The notes under the pieces: model-generated
The model's input: only the letters and a program-made list of their open reading frames with translations
Databases searched by the model: none
Told to the model about the DNA's origin: nothing
In this document: positions 11,491-24,683 of the stretch, piece after piece
How the letters are laid out: each line of letters starts with the position of its first letter
Position numbering within the stretch: position 1 is the first letter of the stretch
DNA from: Owenia fusiformis
Lineage: Eukaryota; Annelida; Polychaeta; Sabellida; Oweniidae
DNA length: 64,000 nucleotides
Direction of reading: 5' to 3'
Assembly (NCBI GenBank): GCA_903813345.2
Contig: CAIIXF020000009.1
Location: 9,540,030-9,604,029 of the forward strand
Made by a program: the position numbers and the translations under genes

Positions 11491-13314
11491 GGTGAATTGA
11501 AACAGACAGGTAAATTCATTCAGCGTAATTAAGGTTGTCATCCCATTTATTCTACAATCACCGCCATTGTTACAATTTCATTGGTTTATACAATTACCTA
11601 TTCCCCAAACGAGGCTCACTTTCAGCTCTCTTATTATATCTCATTATTTTCTGAGTTTTTTCTTTGGCTTAAATATGTTTTGCAGTTTGAATATGTTTGT
11701 GTCTGTGTGTGTGAGGCTGGGGAGAGGCGGGAATGATACAGGGCGGTGGAATAATAAAGTTACGACATAGGGAGGGGCTTTAATAGAAGGGGATGATTGT
11801 ACTAAAGGTCAAAGAAACTGTGTGACTTACTAAAGTTATACTTATGGAAACAACATCTATCAATAATGGACAGCAGAATTCTGATTTAGATCCATCAAGT
11901 AATTCTAAATAAATGCTAATATACAGAAATAATAACAATATTTTTCAAAATCTGTCACTTCCTATGACCAAATTACCATAGCTGCAAAATATAAAATAGA
12001 CACGAGTGGAAACAGCATGGAATATCAAACAAAGACTTGATATTGATACCCTTAACAATATAAAAATGCAAGAAATAAGATCCCTTACTCATATTTCAGA
12101 GAAAATGACAAAAAATAACAAACAGGGTGATTTTGAAGAGAGAAAATAGTGACATTTGAGGAAGAGAAAATAGTGACACGAGGTGACATCAGCTTGAAGA
12201 AATCTTCAATATTCTCCGTAATGACAATGTTCCTTTCATTTTTCAATATAACCCATCTAAAATATTTCTTAGGTTTTTCCTTATTTTACTCCAAAAATGG
12301 AAAGGTCCAGAGCTTTTCTCACCAATTGGAAAATTAAAAAAATCAGCCAAGTTCATGCTACATTCTGCATTCCTGTCTTTGTTTAATGCAAAAAGAACAG
12401 TAAAACCTGTCTAGTTGGAATCCAACTGGAACTGGGAATTTCCGATTGTTGAGTGTTCACATTTTGAGGTTTTTAACATGGAAGTCAATGGCATATTATA
12501 ACTGGAGAAGTATGCAGAGAGAAGTACAAATATGTAAATACATTTAAAGTGAACACCAGCAAAATATGAGCATTTTCTGTCACATTTTTGAATGAACCCT
12601 TATTTCCCTTAAAGCAGATGATCGCAGATCATGGTGGAAAAGATAATTATTTAATTATTTTAATATAAAGTTCAATGGAATGGCTCGCCTGACATTAAAT
12701 AAAAACACCTATTAAGCACATTAACTACGAAGGCACACTGGTAACAATAAAAGGCTTTTCCATCTGATGCCAAAAAAGGTCAAAGGAATTTGAGTATTAT
12801 TATGGGGGCAAAACATGCAAGATACTCAGACATTTTATATTATAGATTTACCAACACAGGTACATATGCATGACTATAGATAATATACAATGTCTGTACT
12901 CTGTATATCAGATGTATAAATATCTTCATTAAAAATTTAGAGATTTAGGCAAGGGCCCCTAATATAGATCAGTACAGGGGAGTGATCATTTTGAATATAA
13001 ATACACTTTAAAAATAAAATCACAAGGTATGGAATGACCATTAATAGCAATTAAGAATTTGAAATAAATTATTTTAGGTGCATATATCGTAAGTCCGAGG
13101 GTTAAATAATAGATAAATATCTTAAATTTTCTGGAAGTATCAGGAATTTTCCTGCAAGGGTTTATATGTAGAAATCAATAAATGTACAAGGAAGAGTGAA
13201 TTGACACAACTGATGAAACAATTCCATCAATAACTAATAAACTAACAACATATCAAAAGGATTATCAAGCACAAATCACAACATTAGAGAAAATGCTGCA
13301 GATTCCAAAGCGCA

Positions 13315-13475
13315 TAGCCAGGATTTGCCAAGGGGGGTTCACTTTATAAAAATTTCCAGAGGGGTTCTTTTGCCATTCTTTTGACAAAAATGGCCAAAAT
13401 CACTTAAAAAGTCCTAAGAATTGAGAAAAACTTCATGATTTTGAAATAATTTTAGCCAGGGGGGGGGAGGTTCAC
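13315..13475 (+). repeat. G-run dispersed element, copy 1
   Basis: This starts AGCCAGGATTTGCCAAGGGG and ends at a run of eight or more G. It carries internal GTTCACTTT and TGGCCAAAATCA words shared with 17590-17752 and, inverted, 51506-51717. Confidence 0.55.
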
Positions 13476-13710
13476 TCAAACCCCCAAAACTAAACCCCTT
13501 AAGTCAGAGACTTAATCTGTAGGACTTATCCTTTCTTTCTGAAACCTAACATGAGGTATAAATCTTATCCTTTACTTATCTTTTGATTAAATCTAACTTC
13601 AAATTGATATGTTTATTATTACAAGATACTTCATGTCATCTTTTTTATTTGGCACAAAAATTTATTTCTCATCTACATCAATGTTAAAGTAGATTTTTTG
13701 AAATTAAAAA

Positions 13711-13822
13711 CAAGGTAAAAGGAATGGAATTAGCAAGGAAAAAGTAAACTGACATGAAGTCAATACTCCAAATTATATAAAAATGACATAAAATCAGACA
13801 CTTTATTCAGGAAAAATTCAGG
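13711..13822 (+). repeat. 170-bp dispersed repeat, copy 10
   Basis: A plus-strand copy truncated after AGACACTTTATTCAGG. The core GGAATTAGCAAGGAAAAAGT is well kept. Confidence 0.6.
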
Positions 13823-15530
13823 GGAAAGGCATCATCAGATAGAAATGCTAGGTACTAGCTCAGGAGGAAGCTCTGATAACGTGTCAGTATTACTTCATAA
13901 TCATTTTCTCCAAAATAAATTTTCTGGCATTTTAAAATAAATATAAGGTTATTATGCCCATCCTGTCCTGAGACAGCTTTTGCGACTAAGTCTTTCTGTA
14001 TCTATGGCAACCATGCTAAAAGTGACAATAAAATTCAACAGGATTAAAATGAAATCATGTATACTTACTGAAGAACTTATCCATCTTCTCTGATGCCTCG
14101 TGATATAAACACGAATGATACCTTTATCATTAAAACATATAATTACGGATTCTAAATATAGAAGATGTCGATGAATGATGTATTCACTTATCCAAACTGG
14201 CGTCTACAGTCCTCTTTCACTTTTCCTTTAGCTACAAAGTTGCTGTTCTCGTAAATATCCTAATTCCCAAAATGCACCCAATATATGGTACCAAAGTGCA
14301 TATAAATCGTGAATACATTCTATTCAATCCATTGATGCATTCCTCAATATAACATAAACTCTTAAAATAGGCTACAGTTTTTAATCATATAATAACAATA
14401 TCTTTGACACTGAAATGTAAATAACTTATTCGTACACCCCCTCAAATTTTACGTAAAGCAAAAAACAATATATTGATACAACTCTCGATGTTTCCAAGGA
14501 GTGGTAATTCCATGTATTTTTGCAATTGTTAAACCCCAATTGGGTTAGCCGAGAGACTTCTGGCTCGAAATTAATCCTAATGCTTATGCCTGGCCTCGAT
14601 ATAAATCATCCAAAATAAGTCAATCATATACTAGTAATAATGCATTTGTCTCAAATATTCTACAATGATACCATTTTTAAGTTATCTGATAGAGTTAAGG
14701 AAATAATCTCCACTTTAAAGCACTAATGAGCTATAGAATGTACATCAACATTTGCACCAATTAGAACCTGTGACTTGAATCTTAAAGCATCTCCTTAAAG
14801 ATACCCAAATTTCATGCCTGCTACAGACATAAAAAGAGAGCCAGAATTTTCTCATTCCTGTTACCTCAAGATATTTATTTCAGGCGTCGTTTTGTTTATT
14901 TCTTTTTTCCTAACGTATCCATATATTAAATGATAATTCTATGAAATCTATGATATATCCAGTGTAAGAGATCTAATGGTATCAACTTTGACCTATCCAC
15001 TATGGAATACACTAATCCAATTCTATGTCAATTCCAAACTTAATCTACAAACTCCAATGATTTCCCTCCGATATAATCCTGCACGTGGCATCGAACTGTA
15101 GAATCCCCACTACACCACACCAAACTCGATGTTAATTGATTGACGCTCACGATACAAATTATAACGTCTTGATTGTGACTACATGAGCAACTCCTTGGTA
15201 ACATATTACTCAATTCATGCTTTGGCGTTTCTTGCAAAAATATCTATAGATTCTTCAATTTCCTGGGTTTTCTAAACAATCTAGTGTCCACAATAAGCGT
15301 CTGATTAAAATAACTACAGGGAAATATCACACTTTTTATGATGCTTGATTCAAAGTTGAGCAATATAATTTTTATTTCATAGTGACAATTGATTCAACAA
15401 CTGTTTCATTAAGACGTAGATGTCGGCTCATTACGAGTTTATTTTCTATTACTCGCAATATTAATCCCATGTTGGTGTAAAGTAACACAACATTTGTCAT
15501 AAATATATATGACTTCCCCTCCATATATTC

Positions 15531-15671
15531 TTGTATTTCTCGTTAAAATTTGAAAGAAGTGTTATATTTTCTAGCATTTATTAATAATTCAAAGTATCGA
15601 TTACATCCCTATTTACTTTATTTCATTCTCATTTCATTCCTTTTTAAGAAATTTTGCAATTAAAAGAGACC
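15531..15671 (-). repeat. 170-bp dispersed repeat, copy 11
   Basis: A diverged minus-strand copy, identified by TTAAAATTTGAAAGAAGTG and the ATTCAAAGTATCGATTACAT region on the plus strand. Confidence 0.5.
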
Positions 15672-16390
15672 CCATGATACTTCATTCAACGGTTTCATCA
15701 ATATTCAATGATGATACTTCAGATTTCTACACTGCCTTTCAATCAATTACCGTATTAACTTAATTCATAATTTGATGAACATTCCTTATGATATTGATAC
15801 AGTTATTCATCAAACCATAAACTGGTAAAAATCAGCGATCCGATCTAACATTTTTTGAAAAAATCGCAAATGGGCTGTCTGCAAGGGATTCTGGAGCCAG
15901 CACAGTAACAAGTGGTTGAAGTAACCTCTCTATGAAAACATTATCACACCACCATCTCAAAAAATTCCTTCAAATTTTACCGATTTCCATCTTAAATTCA
16001 AACCGGTATATGATTTTGTTTCATCTTTAAAAGTTAAGAAAATTGAATTTTTCCTAGGCATAGATTTAATTTCAAGTAATTTTCTTTGATTTCGACCAAC
16101 TTTTTGTCTTACATTATTTTGGCACTTGGGGGGATATATCAATCAATAGGAACCCCTCTAGCGATCGTCATGAATTATTAAGACAATAAACATTTAATCA
16201 TCGATCAATTCTGATTTGCCTAATTGTGTTTACTATGATACTGACAGTAGCTAAATCTACCCGCCGGGAAATACTTCGGTAAAATTTCATCAAAAGTCAT
16301 CCTCATATTTTTCAGTCCTTTGTTTATTGGTGGTCCCGATTCATTAAATATTAAATGATATTTACAGTTGTGGGCAAAGACAAAAAGATT

Positions 16391-16858
16391 TTCATATTAA
16401 GAGGTGTTCATATTGAGAGGTGTTCATATTAAGAGGTGTTCATATTAAGAGGTGTTCATATTGAGAGGTGTTCATATTAAGAGGTGTTCATATTGAGAGG
16501 TGTTCATATTAAGAGGTGTTCATATTGAGAGGTGTTCATATTGAGAGGTGTTCATATTAAGAGGTGTTCATATTGAGAGGTGTTCATATTAAGAGGTGTT
16601 CATATTGAGAGGTGTTCATATTGAGAGGTGTTCATATTGAGAGGTGTTCATATTGAGAGGTGTTCATATTGAGAGGTGTTCATATTAAGAGGTGTTCATA
16701 TTGAGAGGTGTTCATATTAAGAGGTGTTCATATTGAAAGGTGTTCATATTAAGAGGTGTTCATATTGAGAGGTGTTCATATTAAGAGGTGTTCATATTGA
16801 GAGGTGTTCATATTAAGAGGTGTTCATATTGAGAGGTGTTTCTATTAAGAGGTGTAAC
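16391..16858 (+). repeat. Minisatellite, 16-bp unit, ~29 copies
   Basis: Units read (A/G)AGAGGTGTTCATATT and are nearly identical, differing mainly at one A/G position. The two variants partly alternate. The homogeneity implies recent expansion. The same GAGGTGTTCA word occurs singly in several MITE-like fragments in this window (21100, 22990, 32030, 54515). Confidence 0.95.
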
Positions 16859-17270
16859 ACTGATAGGTATTCATATTGAAATGTTACTCCATGATTTGTC
16901 AAAAAGTTGAAAAAACAGAAGTGTTCAAATTTCAGGCTGTTTTCTTTGGTGAGGTGTTTACATATAATGATATACGATTTCTTTGTAAATATATGATAAA
17001 ATATCATATACATGTAATGATAAATCACATCTAGAATTAAAATGAAAATATTAAAATATCCAAACACGTTAAGAACAATTCAGTACGTAGATAAATTCAA
17101 GTTTTAGCGATAAGCTGTCTAAATCTGTCGATTTTGCCTTGGAAATTACCAAGCTCATTGGGGAGAGGATAATACTCCACCCTGTAGATTGATGCCTGCC
17201 AATATTTGCTATCTAATCTCATAGATGATATTCATCGAAAAAATGTCAACACAATCATTTTAAAATTCAG

Positions 17271-17424
17271 ATTAGAGTAGAAAAGAATGTATTTAGCAAG
17301 GAAAAAGTAGCCAGGCGTGTAGTAGGAACTCTAAATTGTTATGAAATGCCATAAAATCAGGCAGTTTTTTCAAATTTTAGAGAGGAATAAAGCGAAATAA
17401 GCATGAGCAGACGGATATTTCAAG
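17271..17424 (+). repeat. 170-bp dispersed repeat, copy 12
   Basis: A well-preserved 3' half: ATTTTAGAGAGGAATAAAG followed by GCATGAGCAGACGGATATTT. Confidence 0.65.
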
Positions 17425-17589
17425 AAAGGACCCACCATTAAATCATATTCAAAGAAAGACAGAATTCTATTACCCCATTTCTGACTCAATTACTAAAAAC
17501 AATGGTCAAGCATATTGATTGGTTGATTGATTGCTTGATTCATATTAAATATCTGTATTTGTAAGTGACTCAAAATGTCTGTGTGTATC

Positions 17590-17752
17590 TCAGGCCTGCC
17601 AGCTTTTGCAAAGGGAGGGGTACACTTTTCAGAAAAATCCCAGGGGGGTTCACTTTGACAAATTTGGCCCAAAATCATATAATAAAAAATGCTCAGAATC
17701 GTGAAAAACTGTGTAATTTTGAAACAATTCTTGGCTGGGGGGGGGGGGGTCA
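17590..17752 (+). repeat. G-run dispersed element, copy 2
   Basis: This has GGGGGGTTCACTTTGAC and GGCCCAAAATCAT words and ends in ten or more G after TTCTTGGCT. It shares its layout with the copies at 13.3 and 51.5 kb. Confidence 0.6.
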
Positions 17753-18010
17753 CAAATTAATGATTCATGAATCAAATATTCAAACATTTTGAATACTTGA
17801 ATTCTGAACAAAGAAGGAATAAAGTGAATAAACAATCCCCCAAATTTATCAAGCATGCAGATCACTCTGGAAGCATTTCCTGTAAATTTTACCATCACAA
17901 AAAGTGACAGCCAAAAATGTAACCACTGGAGCAAATCTAAAAGCACTTTAGAGACCCTGAAACAGAACTGTCTATCTGACAGAGACAACCTAAAATTCAA
18001 AGACAAATGT

Positions 18011-18174
18011 ACGTCTGCTTTTGCCTTTTCCACTCATTTCTCTCTAAAATTTGAAAAAACTGCTTGATTCTCTGGAATTTCTACATAATTTAGTATATTG
18101 TCTACATGCCTGATTACTTTATTTCTTGTTAATTCCTCTCTTATTCATATAATTTTCACATTTAAAGTGAGACC
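18011..18174 (-). repeat. 170-bp dispersed repeat, copy 13
   Basis: A near full-length minus-strand copy from ACGTCTGCTTTTGCC to AGTGAGACC on the plus strand. Confidence 0.65.
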
Positions 18175-18971
18175 AAAATTTCATTTACGGGTTTGGATGA
18201 GATGAGAAATGTTTCTTAATGACTTAATACCATTGGGACATTTCTTGGTGTATATTCTGCAAATGATTCCATATAACAGAGTGCAAGATGATTGCATTCA
18301 TACAATATAAGGCCTTTCAAATTAATCATTCGTTCAGTCATACCAAACAGCCATATGAATACTTCCCTTGTTAAACATACATTTTTTACTTTAAGGATTA
18401 ATTTGAGTTTTTTCATTTAATTTGCCACATGTATTTTACAGTCAAATAGAAAAGCCTGATCCTAGATATTTTCAAAAATACTTTCTGCCAAACTGAAAAT
18501 TAATATGTAGTGGCCTTATACTGGGAAACCTGTGTATGATGAACTGTGATCACATTTTGTCTATTAAAGTGTTCATTATGAACAGATAGTGTTCAAGATG
18601 AGATTTTTGGTGTTCATGATAAACAAGTTTGCGCTGGAACTCTGAGAAAATGTATTCACTAAAACAGGTTTAAATTGGCCGAGAAACATTTTTATCACAT
18701 TATTATTTTTTCTAATTATATAACTTTATATACCAAATGTTAAAGATTATAACATCTATATAGATTAAAATAGTAAACTAAATCTTATCTCGCAACAACG
18801 GGAATCTGAAGTTAATTAGCTATCAAAAAGGTGAAGTACACATCTTATAAATCATATCTACTTAACGATGTTATCAATTTAATCAAAAATTGATTAGTGT
18901 CAATGGTATAATCTGTTATATTGAAAGTGGGAGCAACCTAGTGACGAATTCAGCCCATAGAAGTATCACTA

Positions 18972-19143
18972 GGGTCATGTTTTAAAATGCAAAATAGAAA
19001 GAAATGTAGTGAAATCAGCAAGAAATAAATTAAACAGTCTTGTAGTTAACACTCTAAATTGTACAGAAATGCAAGAAAATTAGGCACTTCATTCAAATTT
19101 TAAAGAGAAAATTGTGAATTAAGCATAAGCAGACGGATAATTT
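18972..19143 (+). repeat. 170-bp dispersed repeat, copy 14 (near consensus)
   Basis: One of the most complete copies. It begins GGGTCATGTTTTAAAATGC, continues through AATCAGCAAGAAATAAATT and CACTCTAAATTGTACAG, and ends AAGCAGACGGATAATTT. There are no terminal inverted repeats and no poly-A tail, so the class (SINE, MITE or other) stays open. Confidence 0.7.
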
Positions 19144-20109
19144 GAGCAAGGTCAGATTTCTTTGACGTAAACAGCATCCTCCAATTGATTAGTATAGACT
19201 ATAATGGTTTGCCTTAAGGCTTATAAAATAATAATTTGTTACTTTACCTAACTAAAATATCACAATTCTTTGACGTATTGATCAAGTCATGACATAAAAA
19301 AATGTTACCACCTGAAAGAATAACAACTGAGGCAGAAACTGAATCCTGATGACGACCTGCCACTAAGTGCTTGTCAAAATAAAAATAAAAACAAAAAATT
19401 TCTGCCCCAAAGTCTACCCAATAAACCGAATAACTAGTCAGTTCTAGATTTTCATGTCAAGAAGCATACCTGATAAAGTCAAATAAATTCAATGAGGGTT
19501 TTGTCTTGAAATGCACAAATAAGAAAAGTGAGACGATGCTGTTCACCACTGCTACCATGACATTTCCGCAAAAGACACGTATATAAACAACTACAACTAC
19601 TTGAGTAAATTACATTATTACTTTTTCGTTGGGGTAATACAATTACACTGAGATCAATAAAGAATATTTTTACAGGTAAATCTAACATCTTGCCGATTTC
19701 TAAGAAAACTGTTACATTTGTAGATCACACATTATGCCAGCCTTGATTCATACGTAGCCCAGAGGCATGTTTCTAGCTAAAAAAAACAACTGGAAAATGT
19801 CAAAGATTGGGTGAAGAAAATATTTTTATATGTATGCTGATGTCACTGGCTAAGAGTTTCAATATTTTTAAAGAAGCATGAGAAAATATGTCTTTCTGCT
19901 TAGGCCTTATAGGAGAGGAGATTCACCATTTTTGGTATTTCAAGTTGCGTATTATCTTAACATGCAAGAAAGTTTTAATTAACATGCAATCATTTGTCAG
20001 ACAGAAGACTGAGAATAAAGATAAACTGCAGGGTACCCTTTGCATCCGTTTGACTTCACTTCTTAAAAGAGAGCTTCGTCTTCACTCATTCAAACTAAAA
20101 TAAACCTGT

Positions 20110-20320
20110 GAACTCACCGCGCCAATCAGTGTTCGTCGGCCAAATTTGACCGACGTTCTATATATGGTCATTCCTTCTGACGTCATCATTGAGCCCGGAA
20201 TTGACCAATGACATGCGCATATTTAATTAGAACGCATTTGGCGTATGTTTCTTCAAGCTCGCTGATTGGTATTTATTACCCAAACTGTCACCGGTACCCG
20301 TCGTGGGGGCGGGGCTACTA
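20110..20320. promoter_or_regulatory. CpG-enriched promoter-like cluster inside intron 1
   Basis: By eye there are about 16 CpG in ~210 bp, against almost none nearby. It contains CCAAT-type boxes (20122, 20204 and inverted near 20264), a perfect CRE TGACGTCA at 20178-20185, an ATGCGCAT resembling half an NRF1 site, a GC box GGGGGCGGGGC at 20305-20315, and a 22-bp near-palindrome at 20134-20155. This combination is typical of a TATA-less promoter. No first exon with a coding start is visible on either side, so it could serve a noncoding RNA, an alternative transcript or an enhancer. Confidence 0.35.
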
Positions 20321-21710
20321 AACTGTAATATGGTATCTACTAGGCAGAGTGTAGTTTAACTAGACTCTGCACGCAGGGTATAAACAGGGCAAAATATACA
20401 GAAAAACATGTAACTATGAACACCATTTGGAATATTTTGAAAAAAAGAGGTTTGAGATTAGGGGGAACGATACAATTTAAAGTAAAACCTGTGGACAGTG
20501 AAAACCTATGGAGCGACAAAAATGTGTTTACTACAGAGAGGGTCATTTATACAGAAGTCAATAGAGTATGTGTACAGGAAGGGTGTTTACCATAGACAGA
20601 TGTTCACTATAGAGAGATACATATCAAAGATTTATAAATCACATATTTGCCCTGACCAATTCTGAATTCAAAATAAATAGAATGGTATTAACAGGTTACC
20701 ATAGTTACAAAAAAACCTATCTATTTCAACACACATCTAAATATATCATCAGCAAACAAGCTCCCAACACAATAAAATTTGCACTTATCACTTTATCCCA
20801 AATTATCTAATAAGATGATTTTTTATCGGCCAACAATTTCAATTTTGACACTTTCAAGAGAGGGACATTATTAACTAATATGCTATCAATAAAGTATGAG
20901 GTCTTATTACAATGTCTTGCAGATCTGGCATTTTTAGATTAATTTTCCTAGTTCACATTGATGAAAAGGCTTGATAGGAGAGTATATTATTGCCCTTACA
21001 AAACCTGTAATGTTGTTCTTGCAAAGTCGAGAAATAAATTATCGCCCCTGCAAAGTCTCTAAGTGAACACAAATGAAATATCCTCGAGAGAGAGGTGTTT
21101 ACTAAAGAGGTGTTCATAGGAGAGGTGTTTACTAGAGACAGAGTGTTCACCAGAGAGAGGTGTTCAAAAAGGCTATCACAAGAGAGATGTTAGCAAAAGA
21201 GATCTTTCAATGGAGTAAAATGTTCATCATAGAAATACTAACTTATGAAAACATTCAAATCCAAAAATACAGTCAAACATTTTTGTAAGACATCATTGAA
21301 AATTCTCTTGGGAAAATGGTTCTTTCAGACTGGAGTGATGAATACCATGAAGTTATTTTATTCATTGTTCTAGTTTGATATCTCATTTATATGACATTCA
21401 GAGAGAAATAAAAAGAATATAAATCAATTTCTATGTACCAGATATACATGAAAAACTGTGCTACAATTCCCTTACACAATATAACTTAATAGTTCAAAGA
21501 TTATTCCTCATAAAGAGATGCAATATTACAAAAAGAGCAATACTTAACATTCAAAATGACAGAAACCCTTATAAACCATACTCGCATAATTGCTACATGT
21601 AACATGTCTTATAAATTATATATAAATGGCAAAAAGGGAAAAGGTGAGTGTCCAATATTAATAAAACGACCATGTTTCCAAACTCCAAATATAATAGATA
21701 TTGGTGTTAT

Positions 21711-21820
21711 TAATAAAGGAATAAACAAAGTAGGTATAAGGTCAACACTCTAAATTATATAGAAATACAAGAAAATTTACGAACTTATTCAAATTTTTAA
21801 GACAAATAAGATGATTGAGC
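21711..21820 (+). repeat. 170-bp dispersed repeat, copy 15
   Basis: Partial; the block GTCAACACTCTAAATTATAT is exactly the family core. Confidence 0.55.
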
Positions 21821-22697
21821 TAGATCAATTAAATGGTACCGATATTATTAATAACAGTGTGATGCAATGGATGAGATGCAACGCACCTGACATCTTTTAA
21901 CAGAAACAACGTTTTTTTCATAGTTCTTACAAACCTTTATTTTTCCCTTTGCTAGTATTTTTCAGTCTTGCATCAAGTCTCTTTCCAAAAGTCAGCGTTT
22001 TTGGAGAATATGAATGAAAGGAATGGTAGCAAAAAGGTACTTTTTGGGAGACGCCAACCAAATAGTCTTTTAAATCTAGATAATTAACAAAATAAGTTTG
22101 CTGGTTTATGTCGTGATTTTCCCACAGGTTATTAAACTTTCTTATAATCTTATTAAAGTTTATTTTATGAATCAATTTATCAATTATAACGGCTAAGTCA
22201 AATATAAACAAAAGATCACATTTACACTCCCCTCCACAAGTGTGGCAACTGAAAACATTCATGGGATAACAATTACCAAACCTCTAAAATGTATGAATCT
22301 TAATTTCATTTCTGAATAACAACATGTAACAATAGATAAAAAAAATGTATGATAATTTGATTTATTTCTAAAAAATGTTAATATGCTGATGATAAGTGAC
22401 TCTAAAGGAGAGTTCCAATTGCCAAACTTATTGTGGGAAATGTAAAATCTTAAGTTTCAGATAATTTTAAAGTAAACTTAAAGGGATAAGTGCCAAGTTT
22501 ATACTCCTACATATCATTGTTATAATCCAGTATTATCAGAAGAACAAACATATGAAAGATATCCACTATGATATAACAGATAAATAACAATAAAATCCCC
22601 TATATTTGTAACACATGCTTTTGTAACTATAATACGTAAATGTAGACACCTATGCATTAAAGTCATATGAAATGAGAACACCTATAAAATTTAATCA

Positions 22698-22920
22698 CAT
22701 CAGGATATGAACACCTTTAGAATGTGAAAACACCTTTAGAATGTGAAAACACCTTTAGAATGTGAAAACACCTTTAGAATGTGAAAACACCTTAAGAATG
22801 TGAAAACACCTTTAGAATGTGAAAACACCTTTAGAATGTGAAAACACCTTTAGAATATGAAAACACCTTTAGAATGCGAAAACACCTTTAGAATGTGAAA
22901 ACACCTTTAGAATGTGAAGA
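22698..22920 (+). repeat. Minisatellite, 19-bp unit, ~11 copies
   Basis: Units read TTTAGAATGTGAAAACACC, with a few single-base variants. On the minus strand the unit contains GGTGTTTTCACATTCTA, which resembles the 16-bp GAGGTGTTCATATT unit at 16.4 kb. The array is followed by AAGAGGTGTTCATATAAA at 22993 and a GACAGGTTTTACTG end near 23123-23136, as if it sits inside a MITE. Confidence 0.9.
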
Positions 22921-23916
22921 TCTTTCTTCGATATTATTTCTCAATGTCACATGATCTAATATGAACACTCTTTAATTGAAACACCTTAATATAAGAGGTG
23001 TTCATATAAAACGTGTATTCTATTCAGTGCAGTTTACTGTAGAGCCTCAATAATCAACTGCCTATCAAAGTGAACACATGTCAATCCGGACATTTTTGGA
23101 CGGTCCTAGTACATCCAGATTAGACAGGTTTTACTGGAGGCCTACCCTATATCACAAATCAAATTTGATCTATTGAGAAAGGGACAGCATCTTTTCCATC
23201 CAATCGAGGTTGGGCCATGCAGCCGAAGGTAAGCCATACAACTGAAGGTAAGCCTTACAACGCTTCACATTCGTGGTACCCTCGGCCAACTTCGTTTGCA
23301 AAGAAAAGCTTCGGCAATCTCCGGCTTTTCTTGAGGTATCTTCGGTTGATTGCCAAAAGTCGACACCCATTGAGAAAGACATGTTGTTATAGTTTGATGC
23401 AAAAATGACTACTTGTCATTATAATCTATAGTTCTCATTGGAATAATAAAATCAAACAGTTTACCTCTATACTATTGTAGTTGCAAATTAATGGTAAACT
23501 TGATATCAAGTGCAACCTATATAATATAGATTTACCTATTTATAAATGAACTTATTACGTACCATGTAATAGGAAATTTGTTCTATGAATAGCAGACTTC
23601 TGAGAAAATTAATCAAATAGAATTTATATTATGCAGGTGTATTGAAGAACAATATCATGTTTTTCAATTTCACCAAATTTGGCCAATTACGTACAATAAG
23701 CAATGCATATAATAAATCATATACAAAAAAGCATTTAATTGAGATGACAGGATAATGGTCTGTACTTAGTGATTGAAAAATTCACTCCTGATTGTTGGTT
23801 TCTATGGTAACAGGACCATTTATGACGCCATACATCCTGGCTTTTTTAATTTAATAGCATCTGGGCTCCAAAATATGATTAGAACAAACACAACAATAAT
23901 TCTGTTTGAACTTACA

Positions 23917-24175
23917 GAGTAGAAAGAGTGAAACCGCCAGGATTAAATTAAACAGCCATGTCAACACTCTGAATTATATAGAAATGCAAGGAAATAACAC
24001 AATGTGGTCATGATTTTGAAATGCAAAATAGAGTTGAAAAGAGTGGAATCAGCAAGGAATAAAGTAACTAAACATGTAGTCAACATTCTGAATTGTATAG
24101 AAATGCAAGAAAATCAAAGACGTCATTCAAATTTTAGAGAGAAATTGAACAAAATGTGCATGAGCAGACGGGTAT
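23917..24175 (+). repeat. 170-bp dispersed repeat, copies 16 and 17 in tandem
   Basis: A truncated copy (23917-23996) is followed at once by a full copy (24005-24175) starting GTGGTCATGATTTTGAAATG and ending TGCATGAGCAGACGGGTAT. The second copy is close to consensus. Confidence 0.65.
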
Positions 24176-24426
24176 ACATCGTAGCAGACGTTCATATTGC
24201 ACGGCATAACAATGTACTGGTTGTTAATAATTAATCTAAGCACCCAGCATAAGTAATAAATCAGTGATTATTACCATGAATAGCATCATATTTTTACTTT
24301 CATTAATGTTCTAAATAAATCGAAGAAATTAATCTTGTAGTAGGTGCTGATATTCGATGACAATTATTCCTAGAGTTTCAAATATGAGTTTAGCTGTTGA
24401 TTGTACGTGTGAATATATATGTATAC

Positions 24427-24640
24427 CACTGACCTTGATCCTGTGACATTGAACCTATGACCTTGAACTCAAAAACCTTACACTGTGACCTTGAACCTGC
24501 AACTTTAAACACACAACCTTGAACCTGTAACTTTAAACATGTAGCCTTCAACTTAACTGTGACTTCAGACTTGTACCTTAAACACATGCCCTTGGACCTG
24601 CAGGTTTGAACTTTTGACCTTGAACCTATGACTGGACTAA
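24427..24640 (+). repeat. Degenerate tandem repeat containing TGACCTTGA sites
   Basis: A 17-bp-like unit around TGACCTTGAACCTGT repeats with heavy divergence. Four exact TGACCTTGA words occur at 24430, 24458, 24486 and 24615. Their reverse complement TCAAGGTCA is the extended half-site bound by ERR and NR5A nuclear receptors. It may be simple satellite-like DNA with fortuitous sites. Confidence 0.7.
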
Positions 24641-24683
24641 AGAATATAATCAAGAAAATATGATACACAGTTTTTTCTCAGTT

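Noticed and set aside
16391-16858. CRISPR-like array
   Set aside because: Units are contiguous with no unique spacers, and the context is animal DNA; it is a minisatellite. The same holds for the 19-bp array at 22.7 kb.
17650-18033. Minus-strand 127-residue open frame
   Set aside because: It overlaps the G-run repeat and begins close to a 170-bp repeat copy; no domain recognised.
21927-22262. Minus-strand 111-residue open frame with several cysteines
   Set aside because: No recognisable domain, AT-driven composition, no supporting splice sites or neighbouring exons.
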